From: Magnetococcales bacterium
GTDB lineage: Bacteria > Pseudomonadota > Magnetococcia > Magnetococcales > JADFYX01
Direction: 5' to 3'
Assembly (NCBI GenBank): GCA_015231305.1
Contig: JADGBW010000011.1
Span: forward strand, 1-45,994
DNA: 45,994 nucleotides
Below are positions 10,344 to 19,735 of this stretch, piece after piece; position 1 is the first letter of the stretch; the number at the start of each line of letters is the position of its first letter. Under the pieces are notes generated by a model, which made no database searches, was not told the DNA's origin, and saw only the letters and a list, made by a program, of their open reading frames with translations. Made by a program: the position numbers and the translations under genes.

Positions 10344-10871
10344 GTGTTATATATGCTGGATAGAATAATAGACACCAGTGAAAAGTTTATCATCACTGTA
10401 GGGCTTGCCTCTGCAACATTGTTGTTATTTTTAAATGTGGTTGCCCGTTATCTTTTTGATAGCGGGTTTACCTGGGTGTTAGAAGCCGTTCAATATCTCT
10501 TTGCTTGGGTTGTGCTAGTAGGTGCAGCTTATGGTACTAAAGAGGGTGTTCACCTTGGTATTGATATTTTGGTGGAAAAATTTTCACCAAAAAATCAAAG
10601 ACTAATTACCCTTTTGGCAATGGCCTGTAGTTTGAGTTTTATAGTTACAGTTTTAATTCTCTCTGTTCGTTACACCATTAAAATTTATGAGTGGGGCGAC
10701 CTCTCTCTAGATTTACAAATTCCCCAGTGGATACCATATTTAGCCATTCCTGTTGGATTGTCTTTAATGACCTACCATATGATAAATGTGGGCATAAAAC
10801 TCTGGAAAGGTGAAATTACCCGCATTCATAAAAAGGAAGCGGATGACTATGTTGGGGAGATTAAAGAATGA
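10344..10871 (+). CDS. dctQ: TRAP transporter small permease (DctQ family)
   Basis: 175 aa, 4 TM segments, between SBP and DctM; NVVARYLFDSGFTWVLEAVQYLFAWVVLVGAAYGTKEGVHLGIDILV. Confidence 0.9.
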   Translation: MLYMLDRIIDTSEKFIITVGLASATLLLFLNVVARYLFDSGFTWVLEAVQYLFAWVVLVGAAYGTKEGVHLGIDILVEKFSPKNQRLITLLAMACSLSFIVTVLILSVRYTIKIYEWGDLSLDLQIPQWIPYLAIPVGLSLMTYHMINVGIKLWKGEITRIHKKEADDYVGEIKE

Positions 10872-12145
10872 GTACATTGGTACTGTTTATTGGTTTAATA
10901 TTTTTATTATTAATTGGAGTTCCTATAGCAATAAGTCTGGGTTTCTCCAGCATGATTTATACTTGGGTACATACTGACGACCCAATCATTATTATTGCGC
11001 AAAAACTGTTTGATACCATGGAGCATACAACACTCCTGGCTATTCCATTTTTTATTCTCTCTTCCCACTTTCTCACAACAGGTGGTGTATCCCAAAGGTT
11101 AATTGAGTTTGCCAAAGCAATGGTTGGTTGGATGGATGGAGGGTTAGCTATAGCAGGTGTTGTAGCTTGTCTTTTGTTTGCTGCTATATCAGGATCTTCT
11201 CCTGCTACTGTTGTTGCAATTGGCTCTATCATGATTCCAGGTATGATTCAGGCAGGGTACTCTAAAGAGTTTGCTGTAGGTGTAATTGCAACATCGGGCA
11301 GCCTAGGCATACTTATACCTCCGTCTATACCAATGATCGTTTATGCCGATGCTGTTGAAGAGTCTGTCGGAAAAATGTTTATAGCTGGCATTCTACCTGG
11401 TTTGCTTATGGGGTCATTTTTGGTGTTCGCAACATGGATATCAGCACGAAAAATGAAAATGCCTAGAGAACCTTTTAAAGGTTTTGTGCATCTGTTTAAG
11501 ACATTCAAAGATGCTTTCTGGGGGCTGCTGCTTATTTTTATTGTTGTGGGTGGTATTTATGGTGGTGTGTTTACCCCAACAGAAGCAGCTGCTGTTGCTG
11601 CAGTTTATTCAGCTTTTATTGCTCTATTTATCCATCACGATATGGGGCTTCCAGACGTACCAAAAGTCCTTCTTGACTCAGCAAAAATGACTGCTGTTCT
11701 CCTATTTATTATTGCTTGTGCTATGATTTTTGCACACGTTTTAACCGAAGAACAAATTCCACAAAATTTAGCCCAAACTGTCATGGAAGGTAATCCTTCC
11801 CCGTGGATGTTCTTGTTGATGGTTAATGTAATTTTATGGTTTGCTGGTGATTTTATGGAACCATCAGCTATTTTATTGATTTTGGCTCCACTGTTTCACC
11901 CAATAGCAATTAATTTGGGTGTTGACCCAATCCATCTTGGTATCATTATGACAACTAATATGGAGGTTGGCATGATTACTCCGCCAGTTGGTCTTAACCT
12001 CTATGTTGCTGCTGGCCTTTCTGGTATGAGTTTGGGTGCAGTTACTAGGGCTGCGTTACCTTGGATGTTTGTTCTTATTGCAGCCTTGGTAGTTATTACT
12101 TACGTGCCTTGGTTAAGCCTCGTGCTGGTTGATAAACTATTCTAA
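10868..12145 (+). CDS. dctM: TRAP transporter large permease (DctM family)
   Basis: 425 aa multi-TM; AAISGSSPATVVAIGSIMIPGMIQAGYSKEFAVGVIATSGSLGILIPPSIPMIVY; ATGA overlap with dctQ. Confidence 0.94.
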   Translation: MSTLVLFIGLIFLLLIGVPIAISLGFSSMIYTWVHTDDPIIIIAQKLFDTMEHTTLLAIPFFILSSHFLTTGGVSQRLIEFAKAMVGWMDGGLAIAGVVACLLFAAISGSSPATVVAIGSIMIPGMIQAGYSKEFAVGVIATSGSLGILIPPSIPMIVYADAVEESVGKMFIAGILPGLLMGSFLVFATWISARKMKMPREPFKGFVHLFKTFKDAFWGLLLIFIVVGGIYGGVFTPTEAAAVAAVYSAFIALFIHHDMGLPDVPKVLLDSAKMTAVLLFIIACAMIFAHVLTEEQIPQNLAQTVMEGNPSPWMFLLMVNVILWFAGDFMEPSAILLILAPLFHPIAINLGVDPIHLGIIMTTNMEVGMITPPVGLNLYVAAGLSGMSLGAVTRAALPWMFVLIAALVVITYVPWLSLVLVDKLF

Positions 12146-12183
12146 AAACGAGATAGCTCTAGCTCTATTTTGTTAGCTTAAAG

Positions 12184-12222
12184 GTTGGGAGTTTGTCAAA
12201 ACAATACAGACAAGCTCCCAAC
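12184..12222. repeat. stem-loop downstream of dctM (possible 3' end structure)
   Basis: GTTGGGAGTTTGTC / GACAAGCTCCCAAC 14-bp stem with one G-U pair; no T-tract follows. Confidence 0.5.
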
Positions 12223-12503
12223 ATGAACATAATCTGTATTGGTTATATAGCAATATTAGCCATATGGTTATGCTTCTTTATATAAAACACTATTTTACCA
12301 AAAAACTGATTTTTTCATAAATTTTTTAAATATCGAATATTATTAAATTATTATTTGAAATTTCAATCAGACCCTTAATGATAAGTAAAATTAATACACC
12401 TATTTGTGAATTTTTGTTCTATAATGTAAATAGTACTCATTATAATTTAGAATATCATTTAAGGTGCTGTTTTCACAAATCAATAACCTAGGAAATTCCT
12501 GAT

Positions 12504-13079
12504 ATGTTTCAGATACGCTTTCATGGTCGAGGTGGCCAGGGTGTGGTAACAGCAGCAGAAATGCTCTCTGTTGCTGCTTTTTTAGAGGGTAAGTATGCCC
12601 AAGCATTTCCCAGTTTTGGTTCTGAGAGAATGGGGGCTCCAGTTATTTCGTATTGTCGAATTGATAATAAAGAAATTCGTCTAAGAGAACCAATTGGTGA
12701 GCCAGACGCAGTTATAATTCAAGATCCTACCCTATTAAATTCTGTGGATGTGTTTTCAGGAATAAATGAAAATTGTTATCTGCTTTTTAACTCTAAACAG
12801 AGTTATAAGGAGCTGGGAATTGAAGACTTTATTTCAGACTTTAAGTCTCAGCGAGTTGGGCGTGTACCTGCAACAGAGCTAGCATTAGAGCATGTTGGTC
12901 GCCCTGTTCCCAATGCTGCTTTGTTAGGTGGTTTGGCAGCTATAACTGGCATAATTCAGGTTGATTCTGTAGTGCGGGCAGTACGAGAAAAATTTAGTGG
13001 TAAGGTGGCAGAAGCCAATGTTGTTGTGGTTAATGCTGCATTCGAGATGACAAAAAAGCTGTTGAACAGCGGAGGGTAG
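12504..13079 (+). CDS. porG: 2-oxoacid:acceptor oxidoreductase gamma subunit
   Basis: FQIRFHGRGGQGVVTAAEMLSVAAFLEGKYAQAFPSFGSERMGAPVISYCRID, gamma-subunit signature; first of four-gene cluster. Confidence 0.9.
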   Translation: MFQIRFHGRGGQGVVTAAEMLSVAAFLEGKYAQAFPSFGSERMGAPVISYCRIDNKEIRLREPIGEPDAVIIQDPTLLNSVDVFSGINENCYLLFNSKQSYKELGIEDFISDFKSQRVGRVPATELALEHVGRPVPNAALLGGLAAITGIIQVDSVVRAVREKFSGKVAEANVVVVNAAFEMTKKLLNSGG

Positions 13080-13082
13080 GAG

Positions 13083-14330
13083 ATGCTGAAGCAGATAGAG
13101 GGTTCACAAGCTGTTGCTGAGACCATAGGACTATGCCGACCAGAGGTGATTTGTGCTTATCCTATTACTCCTCAAACTCATATTGTGGAGGGGCTAGGGA
13201 CTTTGGTGCGTAAGGGGATTATTACAAATTGCGAATATATAAATGTAGAGTCAGAGTTTGCTGCGCTTAGTGTTGCAATTGGTGCATCGGCTGGGGGGGC
13301 GCGAAGTTATACTGCTACTGCCAGTCAGGGTCTACTTTTTATGGCAGAGGCGGTGTATAACGCATCCGGGTTGGGCTTGCCAATTGTAATGACTATTGGC
13401 AACCGAGCCATAGGAGCACCGATAAATATTTGGAACGACCACTCAGATAGCATGTCTATGCGAGACTCAGGCTGGATTCAACTCTATGCTGAAACCAACC
13501 AAGAAGCCATGGATCTGCATATTCAAGCTTTTCGTATAGCAGAGGAGGTTGGTTGTCCAGTTATGGTCTGTATGGACGGTTTTATACTTACTCATGCTTA
13601 TGAACGGGTTGATGTACCTCGTCAGGAGCAGGTAGATGCTTTTTTACCACCCTATGAACCAATGCAGGTTTTAGATCCTTCAGACCCGGTTTCTATAGGA
13701 GCCATGGTGGGGCCAGAAGCTTTTTCGGAGGTGCGTTATCTTGCTCATTATAAGCAGATGCGTGCTCTGGAGAGGATCCCTGAAATTAGTGCAGAATTTA
13801 AAGAGAGATTTGGCAGGGATTCTGGTGGGCTAGTCCACCCTTATAAAACTGAAGATGCCGAAACCATTGTTGTAGCGTTAGGATCAGTAAACGGCACTAT
13901 AAAAGATGTGATTGACGAAATGCGCCTTGATGGTAAAAAAATTGGTTCTTTGAGTATATGCTCATTTCGTCCGTTTCCATTGGAGAGACTGCGGGAAATT
14001 TTAAGCCCAGCAAAACAGATTATAGTAATAGAGAAAAATATTGCTGTTGGTATGGGTGGTATTCTATCAGCAAATATTCGCATGGCTTTAAGGGGGTTGG
14101 TGCAGCCTGTTACCACATGCATAGCTGGTTTGGGCGGTAGGCCAATTACAAAAAAATCACTACAAGAGATGTTTGATAAAACCATGAGGCAAGAGGTTGA
14201 TGATATCAATTTTCTTGACCTTGATTGGGAGATTATTCGCCGGGAGCTTGACCGCGAAAAAGCAGACCGTCGTTCGGGGCCAATTGCAGAAAATATTTTA
14301 AAAGATATTGGAAAACGTTTGGAGGAGTAG
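13083..14330 (+). CDS. porA: 2-oxoacid:ferredoxin oxidoreductase alpha subunit
   Basis: ICAYPITPQTHIVEGLGTLV..YINVESEFAALSVAIGASAGGARSYTATASQGLLFMAEAVYNASGLGLPIVM. Confidence 0.92.
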   Translation: MLKQIEGSQAVAETIGLCRPEVICAYPITPQTHIVEGLGTLVRKGIITNCEYINVESEFAALSVAIGASAGGARSYTATASQGLLFMAEAVYNASGLGLPIVMTIGNRAIGAPINIWNDHSDSMSMRDSGWIQLYAETNQEAMDLHIQAFRIAEEVGCPVMVCMDGFILTHAYERVDVPRQEQVDAFLPPYEPMQVLDPSDPVSIGAMVGPEAFSEVRYLAHYKQMRALERIPEISAEFKERFGRDSGGLVHPYKTEDAETIVVALGSVNGTIKDVIDEMRLDGKKIGSLSICSFRPFPLERLREILSPAKQIIVIEKNIAVGMGGILSANIRMALRGLVQPVTTCIAGLGGRPITKKSLQEMFDKTMRQEVDDINFLDLDWEIIRRELDREKADRRSGPIAENILKDIGKRLEE

Positions 14331-14346
14331 GTCAGGGAGAGTCTAG

Positions 14347-15357
14347 ATGGAACAAGAACAGAAAGTAAAGTTCTACCAAAAAGGTACGTATACAGTTGGC
14401 AACCGCTTGTTAAACGTTAAAGAGAGATCGGTTCAGGCAAGCATGGACCGGAGTAACTCTCTCACCTGTGGTCATAGAGCCTGCCAAGGTTGTGGCGAGG
14501 CGTTAGGGGCGCGTTATGCAATTGATGCTGCTATGCGAGCAACTCGTAACCAGGTGATAGCTGTTAATGCCACGGGTTGCCTAGAGGTTTTTACCACTCC
14601 ATATCCGGAGACATCTTGGCAGATGCCATGGTTGCACTCTCTATTTGGAAACGCTGCTGCTGTGGCAACTGGAGTTGCTGCTGCAATGCGAATAAAAGGG
14701 CGAACCGAAGTGCGAACTATTGCCCAAGGTGGTGATGGTGGAACAACAGATATCGGTTTTGGTTGTCTATCGGGCATGTTTGAGCGCAACGATGATGTGC
14801 TTTATATCTGTTACGATAATGAAGGCTATATGAACACAGGTGTACAACGCTCTAGTGCCACACCACCCACCGCACGTACAGCTACAACCCCTATTGCCGG
14901 GCCAGAACCAGGCAACGTTTTTGGCACAGGTAAAAACATGCCTATGTTGGCCATGGCCCATAAAATCCCTTATGTAGCCACTGCAAATGTGGCAGCACTG
15001 CACGATCTAGAAAAAAAAGTTACCAAGGCCATGCATATAAAAGGGGCGCGGTATATCCATATTTTTGTGCCATGCCCGTTGGGTTGGGGGTCAAAACCAG
15101 AAGAGACAATACATGTTGCACGCTTGGCAATTAAATGTGGAATTTTTCCACTTTTTGAAGCAGAAAATGGCAAGGTAACAAGCACTGTTCCTATTAGAGA
15201 ACAAATACCGGTTGACGATTATCTCAAAATACAAAAACGTTTTTCTCACCTATTTAAAAAAGGCCATGAAGAACGAGATAAAATAGCAGCTATTCAAGCT
15301 ATGGCAGATGAAAATATAGAATATTTCAACTTATTAAATTCGGAGGGTGGCTCATGA
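14347..15357 (+). CDS. porB: 2-oxoacid:ferredoxin oxidoreductase beta subunit (TPP-binding)
   Basis: CGHRACQGCGEALGARYAIDAAMRA..TGCLEVFTTPYPETSWQMPWLHSLFGNAAAVATG..GGDGGTTDIG. Confidence 0.92.
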   Translation: MEQEQKVKFYQKGTYTVGNRLLNVKERSVQASMDRSNSLTCGHRACQGCGEALGARYAIDAAMRATRNQVIAVNATGCLEVFTTPYPETSWQMPWLHSLFGNAAAVATGVAAAMRIKGRTEVRTIAQGGDGGTTDIGFGCLSGMFERNDDVLYICYDNEGYMNTGVQRSSATPPTARTATTPIAGPEPGNVFGTGKNMPMLAMAHKIPYVATANVAALHDLEKKVTKAMHIKGARYIHIFVPCPLGWGSKPEETIHVARLAIKCGIFPLFEAENGKVTSTVPIREQIPVDDYLKIQKRFSHLFKKGHEERDKIAAIQAMADENIEYFNLLNSEGGS

Positions 15358-16985
15358 TTAAACCTTTTGCCATCACCCTAGATACAGGGTCAAGCTTGGC
15401 TAACTTAACAGGTAGCTGGCGTTCAAAGCGACCAGTGTTTGTAGACCACATGCCACCTTGTAATATTGCCTGCCCAGCCGGAGAGAATATTCAACAGTGG
15501 CTCTACCATGCAGAGGAGGGTAACTACCATCAGGCATGGCAGGAGATAATGAAAAACAATCCACTGCCGGCCATCATGGGCAGGGCCTGTTATCACACCT
15601 GTGAGGGTGAATGTAACCGGGCCAAGCTGGATGAAACTGTGGGTATACATGCGGTTGAGCGTTTTTTAGGCGACTTGGCTATAGATAACAATTGGCGGGT
15701 AAAGATAACCGTACCTAGAAGCGGTAAAAAAGTAATGGTTATCGGTTCAGGGCCAGGTGGTTTGTCTGCTGCCTATCACCTAACTTTATTGGGTCATGCT
15801 GTCACAATTTTTGAAGCATCTCCAAAAGCTGGGGGGTTAATGCGGTATGGTATTCCACGTTATCGGCTTCCTAGAAAAGTGCTAAATGCAGAGATAGATC
15901 GTATTGAACGTATGGGGGTTGAGTTTAAACTTAACACCCCAGTACGTGATATTGTTGGGGTAATGGAAGAAGACGGTTTTGATGTAGTCTTTGCAGCCAT
16001 AGGTGCTCAACTACCACGAAAAATAGATATTCCTACTGATAATTCTATCCAAATTTATGATGCCATAAGTATGTTGCGTAAAATTGAGATGGAGGAGGAG
16101 CTGCCAAACATTGGTGAAAAAGTTGTTATATATGGTGGTGGTAACGTAGCAGTTGATGCTGCACGTTCGGCAGTGCGACTGGGTGCAAAAGAGGTGAGCA
16201 TTGTTTATCGTCGTTCTCAAGATAAAATGCCAGCTCACCAATTTGAAATAAAAGAGGCAGTGGAAGAGGGGGTTAAACTACGCTGTTTACGGGTTGTTCG
16301 TAAGGTAGAAAATAGCAGTGTAATAGTAGAGCAGATGGTATTAACCGATACCAATAAACCTTTTCCTACAGGTGAGATGGAAGATATAAAAGCCGACACA
16401 CTTATTTTGGCTTTGGGGCAATTAGTAGATGCAGACTGTTGTTTAAGCAATGTACCTGGTGTTGGGGTTTTGCAAGGCAATGTTCAGGTAGATGCTGCAA
16501 TGCGTACAGGCAATGAAAAAATATTTGCAGGTGGCGACTTAGTACCATGTGAAAGAACCATAACAGTTGCCGTTGGTCATGGTAAAAAAGCTGCAAAATA
16601 TATAGACGCTTATCTACGTCAAAAAGAGTATACACCTAAAGAAAAAGCCCCCATTGCAACATATGAAAAACTAAACACTTGGTACTTTAGTGACGCACCT
16701 AAAACCGTACAGCCCATTTTAAACTTAATAAGACGGCAGTCTGGTTTTGAAGAGGTGTTAGGCAACTTAGAAGAGGGTAATGCACTATTTGAAGCCAGGA
16801 GATGCCTTTCATGTGGCAACTGTTTTGAATGTGATAACTGTTATGGTGCATGTCCTGATAATGCAATAGATAAACTAGGTTCAGGAAAACGCTTTGCGGT
16901 TAATTATGACTACTGCAAAGGTTGTGGTTTATGTGCTACCGAATGCCCATGTGGAGCTATAGATATTGTTAATGAGACAATCTAA
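15354..16985 (+). CDS. GltD/NfnL-like FAD-dependent NAD(P) oxidoreductase fused to a C-terminal ferredoxin domain
   Basis: N-terminal Cys cluster (PPCNIACPAGENIQQW..RACYHTCEGECNRA), GSGPGGLSAAYHL and YGGGNVAVDAARSA nucleotide-binding motifs, C-terminal CLSCGNCFECDNCYGACP..CKGCGLCATECPCGAI; ATGA overlap with porB. Confidence 0.9.
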   Translation: MIKPFAITLDTGSSLANLTGSWRSKRPVFVDHMPPCNIACPAGENIQQWLYHAEEGNYHQAWQEIMKNNPLPAIMGRACYHTCEGECNRAKLDETVGIHAVERFLGDLAIDNNWRVKITVPRSGKKVMVIGSGPGGLSAAYHLTLLGHAVTIFEASPKAGGLMRYGIPRYRLPRKVLNAEIDRIERMGVEFKLNTPVRDIVGVMEEDGFDVVFAAIGAQLPRKIDIPTDNSIQIYDAISMLRKIEMEEELPNIGEKVVIYGGGNVAVDAARSAVRLGAKEVSIVYRRSQDKMPAHQFEIKEAVEEGVKLRCLRVVRKVENSSVIVEQMVLTDTNKPFPTGEMEDIKADTLILALGQLVDADCCLSNVPGVGVLQGNVQVDAAMRTGNEKIFAGGDLVPCERTITVAVGHGKKAAKYIDAYLRQKEYTPKEKAPIATYEKLNTWYFSDAPKTVQPILNLIRRQSGFEEVLGNLEEGNALFEARRCLSCGNCFECDNCYGACPDNAIDKLGSGKRFAVNYDYCKGCGLCATECPCGAIDIVNETI

Positions 16986-17061
16986 CATCCACTATATAAT
17001 TATCTCCTTTCGTGCAATATCATCTTAGGTACTGTACAGTATACCATTATAGCAACTATAA

Positions 17062-17100
17062 CTAACCAGCATATTAAGCAAAATATGCTGGTTAGCTTTC
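17062..17100 (+). terminator. stem-loop terminator downstream of por cluster
   Basis: CTAACCAGCATATT / AATATGCTGGTTAG 14-bp perfect stem, followed by weak T-rich tract. Confidence 0.65.
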
Positions 17101-17119
17101 TCTTGATTGACAAAAATTA

Positions 17120-18301
17120 ATGGCTAAATTTTCTCTAGGTAAATTAAAAAATCAGGAAGGTTTGCTGATCATAATGACAGCAGCCTTCTATGTGGCTTTT
17201 CAAACATGGATGACACTGCTAAATAACTTTGTTGTTGAAGGTGCAGGGTTTACAGGTAAAGAGATAGGTATTTTGCAAAGCTTGCGGGAAATACCCGGAT
17301 TTTTAGCTTTTGGGGTGGTTTTTTTACTTTTTTTAATAAAAGAGCAATACCTGGCATTTATCTCACTTGTTCTGCTTGGTTTAGGGGTTGCCTTAACCGG
17401 GTTTTTTCCATCGGTTATAGGGCTGTATATCACAACAGTTCTAATGTCAGTTGGCTTCCACTATTTTGAGACACTGCGTCAGTCTTTAATTTTACAATGG
17501 ATAGACAAAGAGCGCGCCCCGCAAGTATTTGGTAAAATAATGTCGGCAGGTTCTAAAGCTGCAATATTTGCTATAGCTATGATTTATTTAACAGTAAATA
17601 TTGCAGATTTAGAGCTAAAATGGGTATACCTTTTAGGTGGTGGTTTTGCTGTTATTGTTGGAATTACAGTTACATTTATCTACCCCTTATATCCCCAAAA
17701 AGTTAACCAAAACAAACACCTTGTTTTAAGAAGACGTTATTGGCTCTATTATGCATTAACCTTTATGTCTGGAGCAAGACGGCAGATATTTGTAGTTTTT
17801 GCTGGTTTTCTTATGGTAGAAAAATTTTCATATTCTGTTTCAAGTATAGCTTTAATGTTTTTAGCCAACCAGATTATAAACATGTTTTTGGCTCCTAAAA
17901 TCGGCAAGTTAATTGGGGTGTGGGGTGAGCGACGTTCTATGATTATAGAGTATATAGGGCTTATAGGTATTTTTGTCTCGTATGCTTTTGTAGAAAGCCC
18001 TGAAATAGCAGTAGGTCTTTATATTGTCGACCACATGTTTTTTGCCATGGCTATAGCCCATAAAACCTATTTTCAAAAAATTGCAGACCCAGCCGACATA
18101 GCCTCAACAGCAGGTGTAGCATTTTCTATAAACCATGTTGCAGCAGTTGTTATACCAGTACTGTTCGGTTTTTTATGGTTAATATCCCCAACACTGGTTT
18201 TTTTAAGTGGAGCTGTAATGGCTGCAATATCATTAATTTTGGCTTTTTTAGTTCCTAAAACCCCAGTGGCAGGACGTGAGTCTATTTTTATAAAAATGTA
18301 A
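17120..18301 (+). CDS. MFS transporter
   Basis: 393 aa with about 12 hydrophobic segments and MFS-like loops; no substrate-specific motif recognised. Confidence 0.7.
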   Translation: MAKFSLGKLKNQEGLLIIMTAAFYVAFQTWMTLLNNFVVEGAGFTGKEIGILQSLREIPGFLAFGVVFLLFLIKEQYLAFISLVLLGLGVALTGFFPSVIGLYITTVLMSVGFHYFETLRQSLILQWIDKERAPQVFGKIMSAGSKAAIFAIAMIYLTVNIADLELKWVYLLGGGFAVIVGITVTFIYPLYPQKVNQNKHLVLRRRYWLYYALTFMSGARRQIFVVFAGFLMVEKFSYSVSSIALMFLANQIINMFLAPKIGKLIGVWGERRSMIIEYIGLIGIFVSYAFVESPEIAVGLYIVDHMFFAMAIAHKTYFQKIADPADIASTAGVAFSINHVAAVVIPVLFGFLWLISPTLVFLSGAVMAAISLILAFLVPKTPVAGRESIFIKM

Positions 18302-18386
18302 AACATAAAATGATTATGTTGGTGAAAAGAGTTTAAGATGTTATCAAGTTAAAAATGAGATTGTCTTGACTAAACCGATGAAAAGC

Positions 18387-18424
18387 AACAATATTGCTTA
18401 ACACTTTTAAAAATCAATATTGTT
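18387..18424. repeat. 10-bp inverted repeat in the 5' region of the dioxygenase gene
   Basis: AACAATATTG-N18-CAATATTGTT, 33 nt upstream of the ATG at 18457. Confidence 0.4.
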
Positions 18425-18456
18425 AGAAAGCAGGCAAAAAATGGGAGTATTTCATA

Positions 18457-19113
18457 ATGGCTGGAGTTGTTTTTTCTACAGTAAAGCAGAAGTCACCTCC
18501 TTCCTCTTTAAAAGTTCAAATTATAGCCAAAGATCCTCTAATTCGTGTGGTGGATAATTTTTTTACAAAGCAAGAGTGCGAATGGGTTATTGATAAAGCT
18601 AAACCTAAAATGAAACGTGCTGTAGTTAGTTCTGCTGATCAAGGGGTTAAGAGTTCCGGGCGAACAGGGTCGGTTGCTTGGTTTTCTCATGATGATGACA
18701 AAGTGGTTGATGGTTTAACTAGCCGTGTAGCTAAGTTGGCTGATCTTCCTTTAGAATATTCCGAATCTCTACAGGTGCTCCACTATGGCCCAGAGCAACT
18801 ATACCGCACCCATTGGGATGCTTATGACCTGACAACGGAAAGAGGCAAACGTTGTTGTTCTGACAAAGGTCAAAGAATAAGAACTGCCCTTGCTTATCTT
18901 AACGATGTTCCAGAAGGTGGTCATACTAAGTTTCCCCGGTTAAATGTTGAAGTAGAACCACGGGCGGGACGCATAGTGGTATTTGACAACTGCATAATCA
19001 ACTCAATAGACCGTCACCCCAACGCCCTTCACGCTGCCACCCCTGTTATAACAGGAGAAAAATGGGCAATAACTCTATTTTTTCGTGATCGCCCATTTCA
19101 AAAAGCCAAATAA
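18457..19113 (+). CDS. prolyl 4-hydroxylase-type 2OG-Fe(II) dioxygenase
   Basis: 218 aa; HWDAYD (HxD), GGHTKFPRLNVEVEPRAGRIVVFDN, distal LHAATPVITGEKWAITLFFRDRPF (His and 2OG-binding Lys). Confidence 0.85.
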   Translation: MAGVVFSTVKQKSPPSSLKVQIIAKDPLIRVVDNFFTKQECEWVIDKAKPKMKRAVVSSADQGVKSSGRTGSVAWFSHDDDKVVDGLTSRVAKLADLPLEYSESLQVLHYGPEQLYRTHWDAYDLTTERGKRCCSDKGQRIRTALAYLNDVPEGGHTKFPRLNVEVEPRAGRIVVFDNCIINSIDRHPNALHAATPVITGEKWAITLFFRDRPFQKAK

Positions 19114-19575
19114 AATCATCATGTTTTTTTATACAATCACCATTTTTAAATGAAACAAAGTACTCATTAAACACCACATCAGAAAAGAGATAATCTATAG
19201 CAACAACGCTGAACTCCATTGGTTACTCTCTTTGCAGTATGACGGATCTGGCTACTAAATTTGTCACTGTTATTTGGAATTGTTATTACTGAATTATTTT
19301 AATGTTAACAAACAGTCTGCTTAAATTTTTACCACTTCAGGTAAATTATTTGACACGACTGTTTCATGGGACACTATGTATCGAGACATTTTGTATCATT
19401 ATGTCTTCTTTTTTTGTTTTATGATTTACACATAAATAGTTTAAATTTTCTATGTTTAGGATATTGCTGGAGAATTATTTTTTATTGTTTGTTGTGTTGA
19501 AATGGGTATAGGTATTGCATGTTTTTATGGCGTAAGCAGTATTTATTATTAGCAACAAGAAACATAGGAAATATC

Positions 19576-19701
19576 ATGTTAAACGAGAACCAAAATAAAT
19601 TATGGATGTTCGGTCAGGATCTAAAAAAAATAGCCGCTAAATCTAAAAATAGCAAAGCGGTTAACAAGGGGAGTAAAAAGACGGCTAATATCTCCAAGTG
19701 A
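19576..19701 (+). CDS. small basic protein (41 aa)
   Basis: ATG at 19576 with upstream AGGA; MLNENQNKLWMFGQDLKKIAAKSKNSKAVNKGSKKTANISK; the 60-aa ORF start at 19519 is less likely. Confidence 0.4.
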   Translation: MLNENQNKLWMFGQDLKKIAAKSKNSKAVNKGSKKTANISK

Positions 19702-19735
19702 TTTTTTAAAATAGATTTGAACGAACCCATATAGC

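Noticed and set aside
12490-12503. AGGAAATTCCT palindrome over the porG RBS as a riboswitch-like element
   Set aside because: Single-nucleotide loop cannot form a hairpin and no larger structure is evident
13841-14209. 122-aa minus-strand ORF inside porA
   Set aside because: Antisense to a conserved enzyme; shadow ORF
19110-19219. Short minus-strand ORF starting near 19219 (MEFSVVAIDYLFSDVVFNEYFVSFKNGD..)
   Set aside because: Under 60 aa, runs antisense into the dioxygenase 3' end, no domain or convincing RBS
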